Below are positions 27,550-36,857 of a DNA stretch of 64,000 bases, in pieces (positions within the stretch are counted from its first letter, which is position 1; each line of letters starts with the position of its first letter). The position numbers and the translations under genes were made by a program. The notes beneath the pieces were generated by a model that had not been told where the DNA came from, did not search any database, and saw nothing but the letters and a program-made list of their open reading frames with translations. Source of the stretch: Haloprofundus salinisoli (GTDB lineage: Archaea; Halobacteriota; Halobacteria; Halobacteriales; Haloferacaceae); the NCBI RefSeq assembly GCF_020097815.1, contig NZ_CP083663.1:2232001-2296000 (forward strand), read 5' to 3'.

Positions 27550-28314
27550 ATGGATCAGCTGACGAAGTGGCAGTTGGCGACGGTCAAATCAATCCAAGTG
27601 CTGTATGAGGACGATGATCTTCCGGAAAATGCCGATGAGCAACTCGAGACACTCGACAGACAGTCGGTTCTGCTAGGGGATGGCCCCGAATTGGAGGCGA
27701 TGATACGGCTGGTTCGGGCACGAGATGGCCGACGACTTGCGCTTTCAAATCTGTATAACATGTTCTCCCAATATTGCCAAGCCGGCGGCAAGCTTGACCG
27801 ATGGCACTTTCTGCATACTGCTGAGCTGTTCGAAGTACAACGACTGTTCGGAGAACAGGAAGTGGAGGCCTCACTCATCCGAGGAACGTCAGCACTAGAA
27901 CATACCTTAGAGGAGGAAGTCGACATCACTGCACATTGGCCAGACTATGACCCAGACGAAGATTACACCCGATTCGTGAAGCTCATCGACTGGGCGTTTG
28001 AGGACGGCGTGATGACGTATCAAGATTTGAAACTCCATCATTTCGTGCGAACCGTTCGGAACCGGTTCGCTCACCACACTTGGTTGGATCGTGGCGACGA
28101 TTTTGATATCCTGGTGCTGTCGGGTCGGGTCATCATCTATCTGCTGGATGCCCATGTGCAAGCGCGGTTCAACGCGATTGAGGAGGTGGAGCTTGAGAAC
28201 TTCATCGAAGGGCTCGACCCCGACGAGGCGTATCTCGGAGTTATTGAGGACGACCACGGGTGGGAGTTCAGGGAATTCCAGAAACGATGGCGCGTCCCGG
28301 ATAGTCAGTCCTAG
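27550..28314 (+). CDS. HEPN-domain protein, candidate RNase
   Basis: A 254-residue acidic protein. FVRTVRNRFAHHTW gives R170-N-x3-H175, the canonical R-x4-H of HEPN ribonucleases, placed after an acidic, helical first half and followed by the usual hydrophobic helix (ILVLSGRVIIYLLDAHVQ). A GTG 18 bases upstream (27532) is an alternative start. It stands alone, without a recognisable nucleotidyltransferase antitoxin beside it, so it may be a stand-alone effector or the surviving half of a pair. RNase activity is inferred from the motif. Confidence 0.65.
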   Translation: MDQLTKWQLATVKSIQVLYEDDDLPENADEQLETLDRQSVLLGDGPELEAMIRLVRARDGRRLALSNLYNMFSQYCQAGGKLDRWHFLHTAELFEVQRLFGEQEVEASLIRGTSALEHTLEEEVDITAHWPDYDPDEDYTRFVKLIDWAFEDGVMTYQDLKLHHFVRTVRNRFAHHTWLDRGDDFDILVLSGRVIIYLLDAHVQARFNAIEEVELENFIEGLDPDEAYLGVIEDDHGWEFREFQKRWRVPDSQS

Positions 28315-28590
28315 CGGCGCTACGTGTCTCCATCACAGAACCCGGTTTATCGGTGCGAAAGGGGGTGTTTGTTGTTGAGAGTCGAAGAAACGGCTCTGAC
28401 ACTATATTCACCGCTGTTCGCTGAAGGGACGACGGCGTCGACCGGACAGTCAGAGCGCAGTTTCGTCCCACGCCTCCTGTACGCGATCGTGGTTCGCCCT
28501 AGCATCAAGGTACCTGCGCCGCTGGTCCTCGTTCTTGTCGATGTCCATTAAACTCACACGATTGAGACCCGAGTCCAATGCCACGCTCCG

Positions 28591-29185
28591 CTAGGAATCT
28601 CCAGTGTCGATACGTTCGAGGGCGGCGACAACCGTGAGGTAGCTTGTTTCCACCGTCCCGTCTTCTTTCTCACGTGGTTCAATGACGGGTTCAAGGTATC
28701 CATCAGTAACGCGGAAGCCGAGCGGTGGTTTAGTGGTCCACTTGCCTTGGCGTGTAGCTTCACGCCGGCCCCGAAGAGCACGGCGGTGTGCCTGCTTTGC
28801 CTCTTCCTCGTACCAGAGAGAACTGCTTAGCGAAGAACGCGCTCATTGGATTGTCTGGATCGATAGCATCGCTCATGTCACCAAGAAGATATATGGTAGT
28901 GCCTGTCTCGACTGCGGAGTCAATGAAATCAGCACTAGTTGCGAGGATGCGAGAGATCCAACTGATTTCTACCATGACCACGTCGGTGTACTTGCCGCGT
29001 TCAACTGAATCGACGAGGTGGAGGAATTATTCTCGGGTTGAGTCGGCCCCACTTTGCTCAAGGTCAACGTAGACGTCAGCTTGGGTGATGTCGAAGTCCT
29101 GTTCCTTGAGCCAGTCTTCGATGCTCCCTTCTGGGATTGGCTTCCAGATTCTTGTTTGGGCGTAATATGCTGCTTTGGAGGGCAT
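28591..29185 (-). pseudogene. Serine recombinase (resolvase family), inactivated
   Basis: The minus frame from ATG 29185 begins MPSKAAYYAQTR and continues with EDWLKEQDFDITQADVYVD, the N-terminal resolvase fold of haloarchaeal serine recombinases. An in-frame TAA interrupts it after STRE, then sense resumes (VVMVEISWISRILATSADF), and a further frameshift near 28800 leads to the recombinase domain in another frame (QAHRRALRGRREATRQGKW, GFRVTDGYLEP) ending at 28591. The catalytic serine segment is degraded to YYAQTR. It is therefore a dead gene marking an earlier mobile element. Confidence 0.8.
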
Positions 29186-29197
29186 ATCGTCGTAATG

Positions 29198-29467
29198 GAA
29201 GCTACAGATCTACTAGATATAAAGCTCGTGACTAACCTACAGTGTGAAAGCTTCCCTGTTGAGTCGAGCCCACTATCCTACAGGGGAAATTCAGAAATTT
29301 CCAGTATTGCAAGTGAACTTATCAGAAAATACCCACTAGAAACGCCCAGTAATGCTGCGCTTTCACTTCCACTCCGGATGGGGAACTCATATACTCGTAT
29401 CCGTCGTTTGTCTCAACAAACCGACTCCGATACCCAGTTCGAGCCCACTTCCCGTCGACGTACCTGA
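29198..29467 (+). CDS. Possible small hypothetical protein
   Basis: An 89-residue frame from ATG 29198, with MEATDLLDIKLVTNLQ and a central helix (ISSIASELIRKYPLE) that reads as plausible protein. It is divergent from the recombinase pseudogene, and its end overlaps the 3' end of the minus-strand frame 29387-29830. No family is recognised, and it may be a remnant. Confidence 0.25.
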   Translation, partial: EATDLLDIKLVTNLQCESFPVESSPLSYRGNSEISSIASELIRKYPLETPSNAALSLPLRMGNSYTRIRRLSQQTDSDTQFEPTSRRRT

Positions 29468-29830
29468 CTTCCACGCAACCTCCGACTCTGTAATGCTCCC
29501 GGCCACATCTCTATTTGTGAGCACATGGGTACCATCCTCTGTCGATTGAGAGTCAGCAGGCTGTAACGGCGTCCCCTCGGCCTCCTCCGCATCCGCGTCA
29601 ATGTCCTCCACCGTGGTGACTGTCCCGCCAATACGGTGGAATCGTAGCGATCCCATTTTGACACGCGGCCCGATGTTCATCATCCCACGATCCTTGACGG
29701 TGTCACGGAACATGTCCTGTTCCGCTTCAACGATAGAGGCAGGAATCGTCTCCTCCACAGATCTAATCTCAACCTCTGTCGAAGGGTACTCCATTCCCTC
29801 TGTGAAATCCCAAACCGTTTCATCTGTCAT
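29387..29830 (-). CDS. Hypothetical protein
   Basis: A 147-residue frame starting MTDETVWDFTEGMEYPS. The first 75 residues (VEIRSVEETIPASIVEAEQD, then GPRVKMGSLRFHRIGG) look like genuine protein, while the C-terminal third is low in complexity (GSGLELGIGVGLL) and may be the result of truncation or a frame change. The start codon is followed by an acidic segment typical of haloarchaea. No function can be suggested. Confidence 0.45.
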   Translation of the reverse strand: MTDETVWDFTEGMEYPSTEVEIRSVEETIPASIVEAEQDMFRDTVKDRGMMNIGPRVKMGSLRFHRIGGTVTTVEDIDADAEEAEGTPLQPADSQSTEDGTHVLTNRDVAGSITESEVAWKSGTSTGSGLELGIGVGLLRQTTDTSI

Positions 29831-30119
29831 CTTACTATACTATGCTATTGAATTCGATTTCATTTCGCGTACTTATCCATGTACGTGATTGTCTGACAGC
29901 ACATACTAATTTGAAGGTATTGGAACACCTACTGGGCTAATAGAGACTAGAGTGAAGCAATGGGTGCGAGCCATACACTCTCAATGAAAATAGAAAATAG
30001 TCAATTAGGAAGGAGATAGTTCTGATCACAACGCTTTTGATCAAGGCATGGGAGGGATTGTGTATGCATACGATTAGAAACCGAGTGAGTGATGCCCAAC
30101 ATCCAGGAGAACTATATTC

Positions 30120-31742
30120 ATGAGTCAGTCGCTCAGAGAGCGGATTCAGGAGCAGGGAAGTACGATGATATTGGGTGACTCTACTAACCTTCGTCAACTC
30201 CTTGAGTCAGAGTACGATGCTGAAGAAGTAGAGGGAGCGGTCGATGTGACCATTACCTCACCACCGTATGCAGACCGGAAAATCTACGAGGCAGCTCGGG
30301 AGGACCAGATTGGCATTGATGAGCCATATAATGAATACCTATCCAATCTTAAACGCGTCTTCGAGGATGTCTATCAAGTCACTAATGATACAGGGACACT
30401 GTGGGTTGTCGTCAACACGTTCAAAGAGGACCATCGCATGGTCGACCTACCTGGCGACATCATAGACATCTGCAATGGGGCAAATACGCCTTCGTACTGT
30501 CCGAAGTGTGAAACCCAGGGTCTGACAGTGCCAGTTGAGTCTAGTGCCGACGGGTCACGAAAATACTGTCCGAACTGTAATGCTCCTCTCGGAGGGGATG
30601 GGTGGCTATTGCAGGACATCGTAGTTTGGGACAAGAAGCGAGCCCTACCATACAGCTCGAAAGGGAGCTTCAGGAACGTCTTCGAATATGTTCTGTGTTT
30701 CAGCAAGACCAAGACCTTCGAGTTCAACTTAGATAAGATTCGAAATCCGAACCTGGAAGACCTCAAAGAGTGGTGGGTGAACTACCCGGAGCGGTATCAT
30801 CCCCGAGGTAAACTACCGGACAATATCTGGTCTATGGTGACACCCTCACAGGGAGCGTTTGCGGATACGTCGGTCGACCATCCTGCGCCGTTCCCACCGC
30901 GACTCGTTGAGCGCATCCTTGATCTGACGACGAAAACTGATGATGTTGTGTTGGATCCATTCGCAGGTTCGGGGATGGTCTGTGCACAGGCCAAAGCGAT
31001 GGGCCGGCATGCTATCGGTGTGGAGCTGAGTGAAGCGTACCTAGAGCGCTACAGCAAGTTGGAGACCGAAATTGCCGAAAAGTGGGCTACACGATTGGAG
31101 AATAATAAGGTTCTCCAAAAAAAGCAAAAGGAGTTTACCCGAGCCATCAGTGGTCTGCGTCAAATTCGGTTCTGTCGGGAACTCATTCGGTCACTTGGTA
31201 AAAACTATGACCTACCGGTGGGGAAGCTGGGGGTCGAAGGTATCCTCCACGACTCAACGGCGATTGGTGATCCAACAGCGAATCCGCAGGCGTTCATCGA
31301 AATGGAGGTCGAACTGTTGTGTGACGAACATAATCTCCCCGAACCCTTGGCTGCATTTAGCGAGACTGTCCATACGGTCATGAATGAAAAACCATGCAAT
31401 TCCTTTGGCATCGATTCGAACGTGAATTTGACGCCCGTAGAAGGGGATAGGGTGACTCTTAAGGCCAGCCAGCTGTTCAACGACCGAAAGGAGAAGCAAC
31501 GTGGCTACTTGTACACCGGTGGTGCTCATAACCAGTACAAAGACCAAGCTCCACTGATAGAACTCGTGGCGACTATTGAGGAGCACAGAGATAGCAGGAA
31601 TGTCTTTCCGCCAATCATCAGCACTGTCGGGGTAGATATCCCCCAGCCAGGGAATGTGTGTCTGGAGTGTGGTGAGTACACCTACAGCGTTGAGTACAGT
31701 TCCGAAGACATCCCCGAGATGAAAGTTCCCCTGTCACAGTAG
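30120..31742 (+). CDS. DNA methyltransferase, beta class (N4-cytosine/N6-adenine), with zinc-ribbon insert
   Basis: A 540-residue AdoMet-dependent DNA methyltransferase with the catalytic TSPPY at 46-50 ahead of AdoMet-binding DPFAGSG at 279-285, the circularly permuted order of the beta class; S-P-P-Y favours N4-cytosine. Between the motifs is a zinc ribbon (C127-x2-C130, C150-x2-C153) likely to take part in target recognition. The last 220 residues are unassigned and may bind DNA or partners; another CxxC (CLECGEY) lies near the end. It converges on a second, related methyltransferase. It probably protects host DNA from the nuclease operon at 34.1-44.6 kb. Confidence 0.9.
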   Translation: MSQSLRERIQEQGSTMILGDSTNLRQLLESEYDAEEVEGAVDVTITSPPYADRKIYEAAREDQIGIDEPYNEYLSNLKRVFEDVYQVTNDTGTLWVVVNTFKEDHRMVDLPGDIIDICNGANTPSYCPKCETQGLTVPVESSADGSRKYCPNCNAPLGGDGWLLQDIVVWDKKRALPYSSKGSFRNVFEYVLCFSKTKTFEFNLDKIRNPNLEDLKEWWVNYPERYHPRGKLPDNIWSMVTPSQGAFADTSVDHPAPFPPRLVERILDLTTKTDDVVLDPFAGSGMVCAQAKAMGRHAIGVELSEAYLERYSKLETEIAEKWATRLENNKVLQKKQKEFTRAISGLRQIRFCRELIRSLGKNYDLPVGKLGVEGILHDSTAIGDPTANPQAFIEMEVELLCDEHNLPEPLAAFSETVHTVMNEKPCNSFGIDSNVNLTPVEGDRVTLKASQLFNDRKEKQRGYLYTGGAHNQYKDQAPLIELVATIEEHRDSRNVFPPIISTVGVDIPQPGNVCLECGEYTYSVEYSSEDIPEMKVPLSQ

Positions 31743-31795
31743 GACACAGACCATAGATGACATAAATACCGTCATTAGGTGTTTGCAATCACTGT

Positions 31796-33448
31796 TCAGA
31801 AAAAATTCGACAAGGACGTATTGATGTGGTCCTCTGTGGATTGAATCTGAGTAGTTCCGAACTCAGTGTCCGACGCAGGAGGATTGTCAAGGAGTTGCTC
31901 GGAGAACTTCGGTCCGGAATCGCTTCGCTCAACGTAGACGAGAACATTGCTCACAAGCGCCGGGCAGTAGTTGCTTGCTGTGTGGCTGCGCCACCGTTCA
32001 GGGTCATTCCTGGCATCACCCCAAGCTTGTTCCGAGAGGGCTCTAGCCACTTGTTCGTGCTGGCCATTGGTGTAAATATAGGGCCCTCCATTGTAAGTTG
32101 GGAGTGACCCGTAATCGATATTTAACAGCGATTTAGTCCGAATAGTCGGATTGATCTTGAAGCCGTTCCAAGGCTCTTCGGCGGCCATGGCTTCCAGCCG
32201 GTCGAGATACTGACTGCCATCGACATCAGGATCGAAGACATAGGTGTAGGCAGTTTCCATAGTCTTGACGACGCCCTCGACCATCGATGGATCAGGTATC
32301 TCTGAATCTACGATGATGGAATGCAACCCGAGGTCAGCAATCGTATCGATGGATGAATCGCGGTCTCGTATTTCGGTACGGAGCTGTGTAGAGGCTTTCT
32401 TCGCGTAGACTAGCTGGCGAAGACCCCATATCGTTCGCGCCAGACGATCCTGTTGAAGTTCCAGTGTCTCATTGCTGGCTTGGCGCTCTTGCCAACGCTT
32501 ACGCAGGTACTCCAGAACGTCTCCATAGTTCGCGAGATATGTATCGCTGATCTCAAAACCCAGACCCCGACGGCCCATGAGCATCGCTTGAGCAACTGTC
32601 GTGCCGGAACCGCCGAAAGGGTCAAACACCATTCCCCCTTCTTCAGTTGTCAGTTGTACAATTCGTTCGACCAATTGTGGTGGAAATGGTGCGGGATGAC
32701 CTGGCCAGTTTTGATTCCAGCCCCCTTGGGTCGGAGTAACCATCTCCCAGACGTTATCGGGGATTTTGCCCCGCGGGTTGTATCGCTCGGGCCAATCAAC
32801 CCACCACTGTTCTAGTTCGCTCTCGTCGGCAATACGAACGCTGTCGAAGTCAAATGCTGGGCCGTCCGATTTAGTGAAACAGAGGATGTACTCAAAGACA
32901 TTGCGGAACGTCTTGTTCGCGTAGGGGCGCGCTCGCACCTTGTCCCATATGATCGTGTCGTGATGACTCCAGGAATCTTCAATTGTGGCATAGCCACAGG
33001 CATGACAGGTTGGACTCATGGAGTGTAGGTTAGCAGCGAGTTTTGTGCCACAATCAGGACACAATTCCATACCTTGAATATTCTCACAAATTTGGACGAT
33101 GTCACCTGGGAGGTCAACGAATCGACCGCGCTCACGGAAGGAGTTGACTATGACCCAGAGTGACCCGTCCAGTTTGGTCAGCTCGTAGGTTTGCCGGAAT
33201 ATGGTACGGAGGTCTTCAATATAGTCCTCGTAGGCATCACCGAACCCAACTTGAGTATCTCGGTCTGTATCATACTCTATCAAATCCGAATATGGTGGGG
33301 AAGTGATTGTCACATCGATAAACTTGGAATCGGCGACTGCATCACCGAAGAGTTCACGGATGTTCGACCGGAGCTGGCGGCTGTCTCCCTGCTGGAGCCC
33401 ATCGATGTCGTTAGATAAGGAAGGGAGAGAACGCTCATTATCGCCCAT
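31796..33448 (-). CDS. Second DNA methyltransferase, beta class, with zinc-ribbon insert
   Basis: A 550-residue paralogue of the preceding enzyme, with SPPY at 50-53, zinc ribbon cysteines C130, C133, C148 and C151, and DPFGGSG at 276-282. The two share layout and phrases such as LPGDI, FRNVFEY and PAPFPP-x-LVERI, but differ across the zinc region and C-terminus, suggesting different target sequences or opposite strands of one asymmetric site. It starts at ATG 33448 opposite a winged-helix gene. A likely role is self-protection within the adjacent restriction system. Confidence 0.9.
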   Translation of the reverse strand: MGDNERSLPSLSNDIDGLQQGDSRQLRSNIRELFGDAVADSKFIDVTITSPPYSDLIEYDTDRDTQVGFGDAYEDYIEDLRTIFRQTYELTKLDGSLWVIVNSFRERGRFVDLPGDIVQICENIQGMELCPDCGTKLAANLHSMSPTCHACGYATIEDSWSHHDTIIWDKVRARPYANKTFRNVFEYILCFTKSDGPAFDFDSVRIADESELEQWWVDWPERYNPRGKIPDNVWEMVTPTQGGWNQNWPGHPAPFPPQLVERIVQLTTEEGGMVFDPFGGSGTTVAQAMLMGRRGLGFEISDTYLANYGDVLEYLRKRWQERQASNETLELQQDRLARTIWGLRQLVYAKKASTQLRTEIRDRDSSIDTIADLGLHSIIVDSEIPDPSMVEGVVKTMETAYTYVFDPDVDGSQYLDRLEAMAAEEPWNGFKINPTIRTKSLLNIDYGSLPTYNGGPYIYTNGQHEQVARALSEQAWGDARNDPERWRSHTASNYCPALVSNVLVYVERSDSGPKFSEQLLDNPPASDTEFGTTQIQSTEDHINTSLSNFF

Positions 33449-33506
33449 GTTGACTTCACCCTATAGGTTCTGCGTACATGAGTCTGTAGATTTGCAAGAC
33501 AGGAAT

Positions 33507-33520
33507 ATGTTAATCAACAT
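33507..33520. promoter_or_regulatory. Palindromic operator candidate between methyltransferase and winged-helix genes
   Basis: ATGTT-AATC-AACAT forms an inverted repeat with 5-base arms in the 104-base divergent gap between the methyltransferase start (33448) and the winged-helix start (33553). The position fits autoregulation by the winged-helix protein and control of the methyltransferase. Confidence 0.4.
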
Positions 33521-33552
33521 GTTTATGATGTCAGTATCGTGACTCTCAGGTC

Positions 33553-34104
33553 ATGTCAAACGCTTCCAAGCCTAAAGAAACGGGCGAGAAGATTGAAGTC
33601 GCGATGCCGCTCTTCGGGGGTGGAGATGCCTACCTAGAGACGCTAAAACGTGTCTTGGAATTCGTTGAGATGGCGTCGCCTGAAGAGCAGAAGTTGATTC
33701 AATGGTTCAAGACTTCCTTCTCCAACGTTTCCAGCGATTATTCAATTCATCGCCGGTTGCAGTTCCTCCAGTCGTTGCGGTTTATAGCTGAAGAAGACGG
33801 TGTGTTCACGCTTGGCGCAGCTGGTCGGCGATTGCGAGCCACCGAGTCAGCGGACGTGGTGTACAATATACTGAAATCGAAAGTCACTGCCGTTGAGGAG
33901 ATATTGGGATACCTCTGTCGCGGCCAGGTTGAAATTGAGACGCTCGAAAATGCCTTGGACCACGATTATGACCGTGTGAAATGGAAGCTGAACTGGCTTC
34001 GAAGCCTGGGTTTCGTAAATCAGGTTAATGGCGAGATTTACATCGCAACCGCGGAAGGTCAAGACGCTTTTCGAGTATATTCTGAGCCCGATTTTAGCCA
34101 TTAA
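33553..34104 (+). CDS. Double winged-helix DNA-binding protein
   Basis: A 183-residue protein with two consecutive winged-helix-like units: residues about 40-100 (SIHRRLQFLQSLRFIAEEDGVFTLG) and about 115-175 (VKWKLNWLRSLGFVNQVNGEIYI). Each has the recognition helix plus beta-wing pattern. It lies between the methyltransferase pair and the long nuclease operon and is transcribed divergently from the second methyltransferase, so it is a good candidate regulator of both, like the controller proteins of restriction-modification systems. It could alternatively be a structural DNA-binding subunit. Confidence 0.65.
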   Translation: MSNASKPKETGEKIEVAMPLFGGGDAYLETLKRVLEFVEMASPEEQKLIQWFKTSFSNVSSDYSIHRRLQFLQSLRFIAEEDGVFTLGAAGRRLRATESADVVYNILKSKVTAVEEILGYLCRGQVEIETLENALDHDYDRVKWKLNWLRSLGFVNQVNGEIYIATAEGQDAFRVYSEPDFSH

Positions 34105-34160
34105 TCCTTCAGACCCGTCATCAGGGTTCTATAGTCCTCGCTAGGCACTACGTCCGTAGC

Positions 34161-34589
34161 TTACAGGTCATCGTCGAAGATGTCTTGTGAGAGTCGTATA
34201 ATATCTGTCGAGAGGTGACTCCACATGTTCTCGGGGCTCGTGCGAAGGTCGTCTAGATACGCGACTCCACCTGTAGCGAATTCGCCAGCGATTTTGTAGA
34301 TTTCGCGTTTATTGTCAAGGATGTCGATGTGGTTGGATTTCTTGATAGCAATAGCCTTGAGGACCCAGCGTTGGTCATCCGACAGCGACGATAAATTCGC
34401 TAAGGCGTGACGTGATTCAATCTTCTGCTGGAGGCCTTGGTCGAAGCCGATGGCCGCTGCCAGCACAAAAAGATCTTTGCGGGTCATACCCTTGAAGGCC
34501 GAATCAGACTCGGTCGTCAATGCCTCAAAGGTGTCTGCAACAGAGTTGTCGATGATGATGTCTCGGGGTGCACTGGTTTGGTCATTCAC
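34161..34589 (-). CDS. Small defence-operon protein, similar in pattern to Dnd-associated small proteins
   Basis: A 142-residue protein, last gene of the eight-gene minus operon, overlapping the DndD-like gene by eight bases. It contains GMTRKDLFVLAAAIGFDQG followed by LKAIAIKKSNHIDIL and YKIAGEFATGGVAYLDDL, a pattern I associate with small proteins found beside Dnd-type systems (recollection, not verified). It is probably a regulator or adaptor of the ATPase encoded just upstream. No catalytic residues are evident. Confidence 0.6.
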   Translation of the reverse strand: MNDQTSAPRDIIIDNSVADTFEALTTESDSAFKGMTRKDLFVLAAAIGFDQGLQQKIESRHALANLSSLSDDQRWVLKAIAIKKSNHIDILDNKREIYKIAGEFATGGVAYLDDLRTSPENMWSHLSTDIIRLSQDIFDDDL

Positions 34590-36582
34590 GGGGAATCACC
34601 TCGGTTGTCTGGTTCTTGTAATTAAGCAGGTATTCATTTGCAACGCTACTAATCAAAAGTGATCTGACGCTGTCGGTGTACTCTTCATCGGTCATGAGGA
34701 ATGTAATCTGTGTGTTATCTAGGTACTGTGGGAGATTCTCAGCAATGCGCTTGCGGGGCTCACTAGAAATACGTCCCAATGGCGTGTCGATGATGACTGG
34801 AGCATCGAACCCGGAGATTTGCGAGAGAGCCGCCATGAATGACAGCGCCAGGACCTGAGTCTCCCCTGCGGATAGCGACCCGATCTTGTTGTCGCCGTGA
34901 GGGTCCAAGACTTCGATGGAATAGTCGTCGTTCAATACAAGGTCGTATTCCTCATTCTTCCAAATCAGAGTATTGAAGTAATCCTCGAGATTCTCCTCAG
35001 TCTCCTGGCGGATCTCGGCCAGGATGTCGGCTTTGATATGTTCGAGTTCGTCGACGGCCTCTTCAGTGAACTCTATTTGGGCAACTAATCCGCGGTAGCG
35101 ATCGTGTTTGTCGAGTTCGCGCTTGAGCCCCTTATCTTTCTGCTCAAGTTCGCTTTCAATTTCTGCAATTTCGTTTTCTAGAATCGCAATTTCACCATTC
35201 AGGTTGTCGCGCGTATCCTCTAAGCGCTCGAGTTGGTCTTCCAAGGAGCCGACATCAACGTCATCGTCAGGTAGCTCGTACGCCTGAAGTTCTGAGGAAA
35301 TGTCCTTGACCCGCTGCTGGTCACTGTCGATTTCGTCTTCCAACTCGGCGATGAGCTGGCGCCTCGAACGAATTTGCTTGACCTTATCCTTGGCGGCGTC
35401 GATGATTGAAGGGATACGCGTCTTGCCCTCCATCCCTTCCTCAGTAGCCTCTGGAATTTCATCTCGGAGGTTCTGTAGGCGTTGCCTGTGGGCCTCGATC
35501 TCGTTGCGTTCTTCCTCGGACTCTGCCCACTCAGGGTCTAGGGGCTGCCCACACATGCATTCACCTTCCTCGATAAGTTCGTCGATAAACCATCGCCGTA
35601 TTTTGGGAGGAAGTTCTCCTTTGCTCTCTTTCTCGGAGAATTCTTCCTTGGCATAGTGCAGCGCTCTGTGGGCGTACACGGTTGGCCCGGCCTCCAACAT
35701 GAGCTCGGTAACCTCCTTTTGAAGGCGTAGGACTCGCTTTTCTTTGGCTTCGATATCCTCACGGAGGTCATCACGCTCCTTGTAGCGGCGACGGACCTCT
35801 TCGTTGCTGATATCCGCCATCTTGTTACGGACGTTTCGGATGTTCTGCTCTGTTTCCTCAAGGTCACGCTCCTTCAGGCTTTTTTCCTCTTTGGTCTCCT
35901 CAATCTCGGCTTCTAGTGCCTCGATTTCGTCCTGTAGCTCACCGACCTCACCCTCGGCATCTTCGGCGTCGTTCTGAAGATCACTTTTGGTTTTCTTCAG
36001 ATGGTCGACCGATCGGTTCAGGAGCTGGGTGTGTGAGACATCTAAGATTGCGTCCTTGACATCTGTCGGGTAACCCTCCGAGAAGAATCCCTCGAGGTCC
36101 TCACCATCAAAGAGGAAATAGTCAGAGACGTTTCCGGGCAGGATCTGGGTGAGGTACGTGTTGGGGTTATTCTCGGTGACCCAGTTTCGGTTGTCGTAAC
36201 GCTGGAGTGTGAGGTCGTCTCTAACGTCCTCAAACCCGCCATCGTCCCGTTTGTATGTCTCGAAGTCGCGGCGGAACCGGTACTTTGGGTTATCGTATCC
36301 TAATGTAATCTCGACGAAGCCCGAAGCGGATTCGCCTGGCTCTAATTCACTCAGCTTTGGCTGGGAGACGTAGGGAAGCTGCTCCTCTTCGGAATCTCCG
36401 TTGTGCTCTTCTTTACCGTAGAAGCACAGTGTCACCGCATTGAGTAGATTGGATTTGCCCGCCCCGTTTTGTCCTTCGAGGATGTTGATACGGCTGTGTT
36501 CGGGACAGGATAGATCGATAGCCTGTTCGCCAGCGTACTGGCGGTAGTTCTTGATTCGAATTTCGTGGATTTCCAAGCTCAT
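34582..36582 (-). CDS. DndD-like SMC-family ATPase
   Basis: A 666-residue SMC/Rad50-type ATPase with Walker A GQNGAGKS at 37-44, central coiled coils (about 195-300 and 370-530) around a short hook with C342-x-C344, the ABC signature LSAGETQVLALSF and a Walker B IIDTPLGRI. The wording around Walker B (DTPLGR) and the overall size are those of DndD, the ATPase of DNA phosphorothioation. No DndC-type sulfurtransferase or DndA is present nearby, so here it probably works with the methyltransferases or nucleases instead. It overlaps both neighbouring genes. Confidence 0.8.
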   Translation of the reverse strand: MSLEIHEIRIKNYRQYAGEQAIDLSCPEHSRINILEGQNGAGKSNLLNAVTLCFYGKEEHNGDSEEEQLPYVSQPKLSELEPGESASGFVEITLGYDNPKYRFRRDFETYKRDDGGFEDVRDDLTLQRYDNRNWVTENNPNTYLTQILPGNVSDYFLFDGEDLEGFFSEGYPTDVKDAILDVSHTQLLNRSVDHLKKTKSDLQNDAEDAEGEVGELQDEIEALEAEIEETKEEKSLKERDLEETEQNIRNVRNKMADISNEEVRRRYKERDDLREDIEAKEKRVLRLQKEVTELMLEAGPTVYAHRALHYAKEEFSEKESKGELPPKIRRWFIDELIEEGECMCGQPLDPEWAESEEERNEIEAHRQRLQNLRDEIPEATEEGMEGKTRIPSIIDAAKDKVKQIRSRRQLIAELEDEIDSDQQRVKDISSELQAYELPDDDVDVGSLEDQLERLEDTRDNLNGEIAILENEIAEIESELEQKDKGLKRELDKHDRYRGLVAQIEFTEEAVDELEHIKADILAEIRQETEENLEDYFNTLIWKNEEYDLVLNDDYSIEVLDPHGDNKIGSLSAGETQVLALSFMAALSQISGFDAPVIIDTPLGRISSEPRKRIAENLPQYLDNTQITFLMTDEEYTDSVRSLLISSVANEYLLNYKNQTTEVIPRE

Positions 36583-36782
36583 TTGGAATCCCCCTCTTCG
36601 GGGTTGGGAGCGTACTGCTTCAGCAGTTTGCGGTAAGTGCTTTTGAAGTGTGGCTGGTCGCGGTCCATCTTCGAGCGTTCGAACGCCAGGGCTTCCTGGA
36701 TGAACTCACGAAGGTCACCGTCGCCTATCTTGTCGACTTCGGCGGTAATTCGTCGATTGACGTCTTCTTTTTCCATTGTCAT
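36579..36782 (-). CDS. Small helical protein
   Basis: A 67-residue, charged, probably all-helical protein (DLREFIQEALAFERSKMDRD) encoded directly upstream of, and overlapping by four bases, the DndD-like ATPase gene. The tight coupling suggests a subunit or regulator of that ATPase. No family recognised. A 75-base gap separates it from the helicase gene, possibly with its own ribosome-binding site. Confidence 0.6.
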   Translation of the reverse strand: MTMEKEDVNRRITAEVDKIGDGDLREFIQEALAFERSKMDRDQPHFKSTYRKLLKQYAPNPEEGDSK

Positions 36783-36857
36783 AAGGTGATGTGGTATCTT
36801 TTGTTCGTAGACGGAACGGACAGAGTTCTCGTTCGCGTGATGCTCTGTCCCGTAATT

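Noticed and set aside
29831-30119. CRISPR array or tRNA gene in the larger gaps
   Set aside because: No regularly spaced repeats and no cloverleaf with a T-loop GGTTCGAATCC-like sequence were found here or in the other intergenic stretches checked.
34161-36582. Calling the DndD-like region a phosphorothioation (Dnd) system
   Set aside because: No DndC-type PAPS-reductase-like protein, DndA cysteine desulfurase or DndB is seen in the window; the modification genes present are methyltransferases.
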